DNA from: an uncultured Collinsella sp.
Lineage (GTDB): Bacteria; Actinomycetota; Coriobacteriia; Coriobacteriales; Coriobacteriaceae
Length of the DNA stretch: 10,568 nt
Reading direction: 5' to 3'
Assembly (NCBI GenBank): GCA_900547025.1
Contig: UREZ01000064.1
Coordinates: 1-10,568, forward strand
The stretch's first letter is position 1. Each line of letters starts with the position of its first letter. The translations under genes and the position numbers were made by a program. Under the pieces are notes generated by a model. The model was not told the origin of the DNA, made no database searches, and saw nothing but the letters and a program-made list of their open reading frames with translations. Positions 6,524 to 10,568 of this stretch are shown piece by piece.

Positions 6524-7378
6524 ATGGCTGAACTGCTGAAGGGTGCTCCCGTTGCTCGCGCTTTGACCGAGGAACTTGCTGCTCGCTGTGCAGCCCTGCG
6601 CGAGCGCGGTGTTGTACCGACGCTGGCCATCGTTCGTGTGGGCGAGCGCGAGGACGACCTGTCCTACGAGCGCGGTGCCCTCAAGCGCTGCGAGAAGGTT
6701 GGCATTGAGGCTCGCCGCGTTTTGCTTCCTGCCGATGTTTCGCAGGACGAGCTGTTGACGGCCGTCGAGGACATCAATGCCGATTCGGCTGTTCATGGCT
6801 GTCTGATGTTCCGCCCGCTGCCCGCCGGCCTTGACGAGAACGCCGTCGCCGCAGCGCTCGATCCCGCCAAGGACGTTGACTCCATGACGCCGGCTTCGCT
6901 GCTCACCACGCTTTCGGGGCGCGGCGAGGGTTTTGCCCCCTGCACAGCTGAAGCCGTGCTTGCTTTGCTGGATCATTACGGCGTTGAGCTGGACGGCGCC
7001 AAAGTTGCCGTGGTCGGACGCTCACTGGTAATTGGCCGCCCCGTTGCCGCCATGCTTACGGCGCGCAACGCAACCGTGACGACGTGCCATACGCATACGC
7101 GCGATCTTGCCGCCGAGTGCTGTGCTGCTGACATTGTGGTTGCCGCCGTTGGACGCGCGCGCACGATTGGCGTGGATGCCGTTCGCGAGGACCAGACGAT
7201 CATTGATGTGGGCATTAACTGGGATGAGGACGCTGGCAAGCTGGTGGGTGACGTCGATTTTGTTGCCGCGGAGCCGGTTGTTGGTGCCATCACCCCCGTG
7301 CCGGGCGGCGTGGGCGCCGTGACAACGGCGATTCTCGCCAAACACGTGATCGAAGCGGCCGAGCGCGCATCGAAATAG
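6524..7378 (+). CDS. folD: FolD-family methylenetetrahydrofolate dehydrogenase with altered cyclohydrolase site
   Basis: The protein has 284 residues, the usual FolD length. The Rossmann half is standard: VVGRSLVIGRPVAAML (164-179), ATVTTCHTHTRDL (183-195), DVGIN (228-232), GDVDF (242-246) and ITPVPGGVGAVTT (256-268). The conserved aspartate is present (D119 in KDVDS). The catalytic motif differs. The family tyrosine is kept (Y48), but the lysine four residues later, K56 of the human enzyme, is A52 (YERGALK). The Q-L-P motif, Q100 in human, is F96-R97-P98. K56 and Q100 changes in the human enzyme are known to damage the cyclohydrolase step, so dehydrogenase-only function is likely. It would oxidise methylene-THF to methenyl-THF with NAD(P)+. 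Start ATG 6524 has AGAGAGG six bases upstream. It forms an operon with the cyclohydrolase-family gene. Confidence 0.92.
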   Translation: MAELLKGAPVARALTEELAARCAALRERGVVPTLAIVRVGEREDDLSYERGALKRCEKVGIEARRVLLPADVSQDELLTAVEDINADSAVHGCLMFRPLPAGLDENAVAAALDPAKDVDSMTPASLLTTLSGRGEGFAPCTAEAVLALLDHYGVELDGAKVAVVGRSLVIGRPVAAMLTARNATVTTCHTHTRDLAAECCAADIVVAAVGRARTIGVDAVREDQTIIDVGINWDEDAGKLVGDVDFVAAEPVVGAITPVPGGVGAVTTAILAKHVIEAAERASK

Positions 7379-7479
7379 GCGTTTTTGCCCACAGGGGCTG
7401 CCGAAGCCGTGGTTTCGCCCTTTTCGTGTCGAAGCGATACACTGTTATCGTTTGATTTCTTCGCTTAAGGAGGATGCGC

Positions 7480-9003
7480 ATGCCGTGCACAACGATTTTG
7501 GTTGGTAAGAACGCGAGCTACGACGGGTCGACGCTGGTCGCCCGCAACGAGGACTCGTCCAACGGGGTGTTTGAGCCCAAGCGCATGCGCGTGGTGCATC
7601 CCGACGAGCAGCCGCGTGTCTACACGAGCGTCCTGAGCCACCTGACCGTTGAGTTGCCCGACAATCCCATGCGCTACACGAGCGTCCCCGACGTCGTTCC
7701 CGGTCACGGTATCTGGGCCGAGGCCGGATTCAACGAGCTCAATGTTGGCATGTCCGCAACCGAGACGCTCACCACCAACGAGCGCGTCCGCGGTGCCGAT
7801 CCGCTCGTGGACTATGTGCCCGCCAAGGGCAACGAGGGCGAGGACGGATATGTTCCGGCACAGTCCGGTGGCTTGGGCGAGGAGGACATGGTGACCCTGG
7901 TGCTGCCGTATGCCAAGTCCGCCCGCGACGGCGTGCGTATCTTGGGCGACCTGCTCGAGCGCTACGGCACCTACGAGAACAACGGTATCGCCTTTAGCGA
8001 CGTGGACGAGATCTGGTGGCTCGAGACCATCGGCGGCCACCACTGGATTGCCAAGCGCGTGCCTGACGACGCCTATGTGACCATGCCCAACCAGCTGGGT
8101 ATCGACAGCTTTGACCTGGATGACGCCGAGGGCGCCCAGACCGACCACATGTGCTCGGCCGACCTGCGCTCCTGGATGGCCGAGTGGCATCTGGACCTGA
8201 CGCTGGGCGTCGAGGGCGACGGTCCGGCGACGGTCTTTAACCCGCGCGAGGCCTTTGGCTCGCACAGCGACAGCGACCATGTCTACAACACGCCGCGCGC
8301 GTGGTACATGCAGCGCTGCCTCAACCCCAGCGACGTGTGGGATGGTCCCGAGGCCGACTACACGCCCGAGAGCGACGATATCCCCTGGAGCCGCGTGCCC
8401 GAGCGCAAGGTGACCATCGAGGACATCAAGTACGTGCTTTCGAGCCACTACCAAGGCACGGAGTACGACTGCTACGGCAGCAAGGGCATGCCCGCCACGC
8501 GCGGCGCCTATCGCCCCATCGGCATCAACCGCAACAGCCAGCTCGCCGTGTTGCAGCTGCGCCCCTATGCGCAGCCGGCCTATCGCGCCGTGCAGTGGAT
8601 GGCCTTTGGCTCCAACTCGTTTAACGCGCTGGTTCCGCTGTACGCCAACGTCGAGACCATGCCCGAGTACTATGCCGACACGCAGGCTCGCGTGACGTCC
8701 GAAAACTTCTACTGGGCCAACCGCCTGATCGGTGCCCTGGCCGACGTCCGTTTCCATGAGTGCGGCCGCGCGGTCGAGGATTATCAGGAGAAGATCGGTG
8801 GCATGGGCCACAAGCAGATCCATGACGTCGACGCTGCCGTAGCCGCTCTGCCCGAGGTCGAGGTGCCTGCCGAGCTTGCACGCGCCAACGAGGCCTTTGC
8901 CGAGCGTGTTCGCGTGGAGACCGATGCCCTGCTGGGCAAGGTGCTTTACACCACGAGCTGCGCCATGAAGAACTCTTTCGCGATGAATGACAACGTGAGG
9001 TAG
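7480..9003 (+). CDS. C69-family dipeptidase (PepD type)
   Basis: The protein has 507 residues. It is an N-terminal-nucleophile hydrolase of the C69 family, which cleaves dipeptides with broad specificity. The catalytic cysteine is Cys3 in M-P-C-T-T-I-L-V-G, almost at the N-terminus, so little or no propeptide needs to be removed. The neighbouring G-K-N-A-S-Y-D-G-S-T and A-R-N-E-D-S are typical of the family, as are WWLETIGGHHWIAKRVPDD near residue 185 and the late Y-Y-A-D-T-Q-A-R. There is no signal peptide, so it is cytoplasmic and probably recycles amino acids from imported peptides. Start: AAGGAGG (7467-7473) is six bases before ATG 7480, while the ATG at 7474 abuts it and cannot be used. 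The 101-base gap after folD has no clear terminator or promoter, so read-through is possible. Confidence 0.92.
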   Translation: MPCTTILVGKNASYDGSTLVARNEDSSNGVFEPKRMRVVHPDEQPRVYTSVLSHLTVELPDNPMRYTSVPDVVPGHGIWAEAGFNELNVGMSATETLTTNERVRGADPLVDYVPAKGNEGEDGYVPAQSGGLGEEDMVTLVLPYAKSARDGVRILGDLLERYGTYENNGIAFSDVDEIWWLETIGGHHWIAKRVPDDAYVTMPNQLGIDSFDLDDAEGAQTDHMCSADLRSWMAEWHLDLTLGVEGDGPATVFNPREAFGSHSDSDHVYNTPRAWYMQRCLNPSDVWDGPEADYTPESDDIPWSRVPERKVTIEDIKYVLSSHYQGTEYDCYGSKGMPATRGAYRPIGINRNSQLAVLQLRPYAQPAYRAVQWMAFGSNSFNALVPLYANVETMPEYYADTQARVTSENFYWANRLIGALADVRFHECGRAVEDYQEKIGGMGHKQIHDVDAAVAALPEVEVPAELARANEAFAERVRVETDALLGKVLYTTSCAMKNSFAMNDNVR

Positions 9004-9037
9004 AGATTTCCCGTCGATCGAATAGCGCTAAAACGCT

Positions 9038-9067
9038 TTGTCGCTTTCGCTCAATCTTGGGTACAAG
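9038..9067 (+). promoter_or_regulatory. Candidate promoter for the phasin-like gene
   Basis: TTGTCG (9038-9043) and TACAAG (9062-9067) are 18 bases apart, with four of six matches in each box. They lie 36 bases before the start codon. Confidence 0.35.
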
Positions 9068-9102
9068 AACGCCAATGCAGTTGTTTGTGATTGGAGATAA
9101 CC

Positions 9103-9519
9103 ATGGTTATGAAACTCGATCAGCTTGTTAACGGCGCCATTAACGTGGGCTTTGGCGCTGCCGCCGTTGCTGTCGAAGGCGGCAAGAAGGTCCTCGACGA
9201 CCTTAACACCAAGGGCGAGCAGGTCCGCAAGGACACCACCACCCCCGATATCGCCCGCAGTGTGTCCGACATGTTCGAGCAGGCCGGCGGTACCATCTCC
9301 GATCTGACCGAGCGCTTGGGCATGCAGGGCGAGACCGCGGCCCAGCGCGTGCTTGACGAGCTCATCCTTGCCCGGGTCCGCGTCATGACCGCCCCCGAGC
9401 GCACGGCCTTCCTGGCCCATGTGCGCGACATCGTCGATTCGGTCGAGGACAACGTGACCTCGGTGCCCGTCGAGTCCGTTGAGCCCGACGATGCGAAGGA
9501 TACCGAAGAGGCCGAGTAG
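9103..9519 (+). CDS. Phasin-like coiled-coil protein
   Basis: The protein has 138 residues. It begins with a small hydrophobic helix (NGAINVGFGAAAVAVEGGKKV) and continues as long amphipathic helices (DIARSVSDMFEQAGGTISDLTERL, AAQRVLDELILARVRVM, RTAFLAHVRDIVDSVED). The tail is acidic and disordered (PDDAKDTEEAE). This plan matches short proteins annotated as phasin or PHA-granule-associated in Actinobacteria and Clostridia, which often lie beside an ABC1/UbiB-type kinase gene. No PHA synthase gene is visible, so storage-granule function is doubtful and a membrane-associated helper role is as likely. Start ATG 9103 has TTGGAG six bases upstream. The next start codon at 9528 is eight bases past the stop, so an operon is likely. 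Confidence 0.75.
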   Translation: MVMKLDQLVNGAINVGFGAAAVAVEGGKKVLDDLNTKGEQVRKDTTTPDIARSVSDMFEQAGGTISDLTERLGMQGETAAQRVLDELILARVRVMTAPERTAFLAHVRDIVDSVEDNVTSVPVESVEPDDAKDTEEAE

Positions 9520-9527
9520 CAGCGCAG

Positions 9528-9598
9528 ATGGCAGATTCCACCACCGATTACAACAATCTAGATCCTCTGGGTGATGAGGCGGCGGTTGTCGATGAGGT
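9528..9598 (+). pseudogene. First ~24 codons of a gene cut off at the junction
   Basis: An ATG eight bases after the phasin-like stop opens a frame that starts M-A-D-S-T-T-D-Y-N-N-L-D-P-L-G-D-E. It then reads A-A-V-V-D-E-V up to 9598. From there the DNA is the reverse strand of an MBOAT gene, so the open frame that continues to 9794 is not meaningful protein. The composition fits the disordered N-terminus of a normal downstream gene. The usual neighbour of phasin-like genes would be an ABC1/UbiB-type kinase, but this fragment is too short to show that. No strong ribosome site is visible, and coupling to the upstream stop would explain that. Confidence 0.5.
9585..9598. other. Junction between two unrelated sequences (microhomology)
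   Basis: The stretch gttgtcgatgaggt (9585-9598) makes sense in both joined pieces. On the plus strand it continues the truncated gene (V-V-D-E-V). On the minus strand it is the I-D-N end of the acyltransferase segment G-I-D-L-I-D-N. Left of it the acyltransferase similarity stops abruptly, and right of it the plus-strand gene stops. A shared word at a breakpoint is typical of assembly or amplification chimeras and of microhomology recombination. Confidence 0.65.
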
Positions 9599-10364
9599 CG
9601 ATGCCCAAGATCTTGGCCGTGCCCATAGCCATGACCGAGCAGCCGCCGAAATCGCCGTAGAGCTGCAGGCAGAACAACAGCGTGGCCACGATGTAAAACC
9701 AGCCCTCGTACTCGCTTTCCGGTGCATAGACTGCCGCCACAAACAGCGCGGCGCGGTCCGCCACCACGATTTTGAGGAAGTAACCCCAGATTAGCAGCAG
9801 CACACCGTCCCGCAGGTCGTCAAAGGCGGGGCGCTTGGCCGCCGAAAGCTGGGGCAAAAGCCTGTTGCCCCGGCTGATGGGGCCGGAGACCATCTGCGGG
9901 AAGAAACCGACAAACAACGCAAAATCCAGCAGATTATGCTCGGCCTTTTCGCCCCGGTAGGTATCCACCAGGTAGCCCACAGTCTGCAGCGTGTAAAAGG
10001 AGATGCCCATGGGCAGCAGGAAGTCGAACGCAGGCGGAGCAATCTGCACGCCCAGATGCGCCAGCACCGACAGCACGGATTTGGTGAGAAAGCCCAGATA
10101 TTTGAACCCGATCAGCGGGGCCAAGGCCAGCAGGATGCCTGCCGCCAGCACACCCTTGCGGGGCTTGCCCTCCAGTAGGCGGCCGCCGAGATAGCCTACG
10201 GCGGTAACAAAAGCCAGCACCGGGACATGGGCCGGGTTCCAGCAGAAATAGAAGAAATAGCAGGCCAGCAGCAGCCAGGGCCGCCGGGCCTTTTGGGGCA
10301 CCGCAAAATACCCCAGCGCCGCCAACGGCAGAAACAACAAAAATTGTGCCGAATTGAAAACCAT
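9585..10364 (-). pseudogene. MBOAT-family membrane O-acyltransferase, N-terminal 260 residues only
   Basis: The start is intact, with TGAGGAG five bases before ATG 10364. Many hydrophobic segments follow, and the family landmarks appear in order: F-L-L-P-M-G-I-S-F-Y-T-L-Q (residues 115-127), Y-L-V-D-T-Y-R-G (131-138), F-F-P-Q-M-V-S-G-P-I (154-163) and Y-G-D-F-G-G-C-S-V-M-A-M-G-T-A (236-250). MBOAT proteins of the AlgI/PatA/DltB group move acyl groups onto extracellular polymers and normally have about 460-500 residues. Here the match ends at N260, and eight unrelated residues precede the stop at 9558. The missing half includes the W-H-I-S-L-type catalytic histidine, so the fragment cannot be active. 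The D-F-S-G-Y-S-D motif of relatives is D-F-G-G-C-S-V here. The gene lies in a minus-strand unit with the partial gene at 10485-10568. Confidence 0.85.
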
Positions 10365-10388
10365 AGATACTCCTCAAGTAACCTTTTT

Positions 10389-10461
10389 GGCTCCCTCTGG
10401 GAGGGAGCTGGCTACGCGACATCTCCCCACGGTGTGGGGAGTTACCCTCGCAGAGGGGGCC
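10389..10461. repeat. 73-base triple-hairpin element with terminal inverted repeats
   Basis: The ends, ggctccctctg (10389-10399) and cagagggggcc (10451-10461), are inverted repeats with one mismatch. Inside are three hairpins in a row. The first pairs gctccctc with gagggagc (10390-10408), the second ctccccac with gtggggag (10423-10441), and the third ccctc with gaggg (10445-10457). From memory, similar ctccctc/gagggag palindromic repeats are common between genes in Faecalibacterium-like bacteria, but I cannot search here. It resembles a MITE- or REP-like non-coding repeat. Confidence 0.6.
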
Positions 10462-10465
10462 ATTT

Positions 10466-10486
10466 GCAGCGGCATGCTGCTTTTTT
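10466..10486 (+). terminator. Weak plus-strand hairpin with T6 run
   Basis: A short stem pairs gcagc (10466-10470) with gctgc (10476-10480) and six T residues follow. It faces the plus strand, although both neighbouring genes are on the minus strand. The stem is short and the call is weak. Confidence 0.25.
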
Positions 10487-10568
10487 ATCCGTAAATTTCC
10501 GCAACCGGGGTCAGCCAAAGGATGCAATCCTCGTTGGAATAGCATTCCAGCGTCAGGGTGTCGCCCTC
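10485..10568 (-). CDS. C-terminal end of an unidentified protein (5' end outside window)
   Basis: The minus strand is open from the window edge to a TAA at 10485-10487. It gives 27 residues that include G-D-T-L-T-L-E-C-Y-S-N-E-D-C-I-L-W-L and end P-V-A-E-I-Y-G. The beta-like pattern and two cysteines suggest an extracellular or periplasm-facing domain, but this is a guess. The gene lies just upstream of the acyltransferase start in the same direction, across the triple-hairpin element. A polymer-modification operon is possible. Family not recognised. Confidence 0.45.
   Translation of the reverse strand, partial: EGDTLTLECYSNEDCILWLTPVAEIYG

Noticed and set aside
7465..8823. Long minus-strand open frame of 452 codons opposite the dipeptidase gene
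   Set aside because: It is an antisense shadow of a GC-rich gene: repetitive V-A-H-G-L composition, no ribosome site, and the opposite strand matches C69 peptidases throughout.
9598..9794. Continuation of the plus-strand frame from 9528 as an 88-residue protein
   Set aside because: After the junction it is only the reverse strand of the acyltransferase gene, so the long frame is a chance fusion.
1..10568. CRISPR array, phage genes, toxin-antitoxin pair or transposase
   Set aside because: No regularly spaced repeats and no matching protein motifs were seen on either strand.

Overview
The window most resembles a Coriobacteriia gut actinobacterium, probably Collinsella or a close relative. The evidence is GC-rich codon use, Gram-positive secretion signals, a lipoprotein, an LPXTG-like wall anchor, a C69 dipeptidase, and a folate one-carbon gene pair. 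This assignment comes from gene content and style, not from a database search. From about position 9600 to the end, the sequence looks as if it comes from a different bacterium, probably a Firmicute of the Oscillospiraceae type.

Layout. 1-96 is the 3' end of a plus-strand gene, followed by a gene-free stretch with a hairpin terminator and a possible gene remnant. 473-1516 (minus) is a DUF1016/YhcG-type PD-(D/E)XK nuclease. 1684-1953 (plus) is a small PH-like protein. 2046-4529 (minus) is a large secreted phosphatidylinositol phospholipase C with a ricin-like domain and a LANTG wall-anchor signal. 4835-5428 (minus) is a lipoprotein. The minus-strand genes at 2046 and 4835 each have a strong hairpin terminator. 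5429-5888 is a 460-base regulatory region with two perfect copies of a 19-base semi-palindromic motif, a terminator with no obvious gene, and a promoter and leader hairpin for the folate genes.

5889-7378 (plus) is a two-gene operon: an FTCD/FchA-family cyclohydrolase or cyclodeaminase, and a FolD-type methylene-THF dehydrogenase. FolD has lost the lysine and glutamine that its cyclohydrolase step needs. The simplest reading is that the two reactions of bifunctional FolD are split between the two proteins. 7480-9003 is a C69 dipeptidase. 9103-9519 is a phasin-like coiled-coil protein, and the start of the next gene follows at 9528.

That gene is cut after about 24 codons. At 9585-9598 it passes directly into the truncated, oppositely oriented end of an MBOAT membrane O-acyltransferase, and both reading frames run through a shared stretch of about 14-18 bases. 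Beyond it are a 73-base triple-hairpin element and the tail of another minus-strand gene. This is either a metagenome assembly chimera or a microhomology-mediated recombination. No CRISPR array, tRNA, rRNA or transposase gene was seen.
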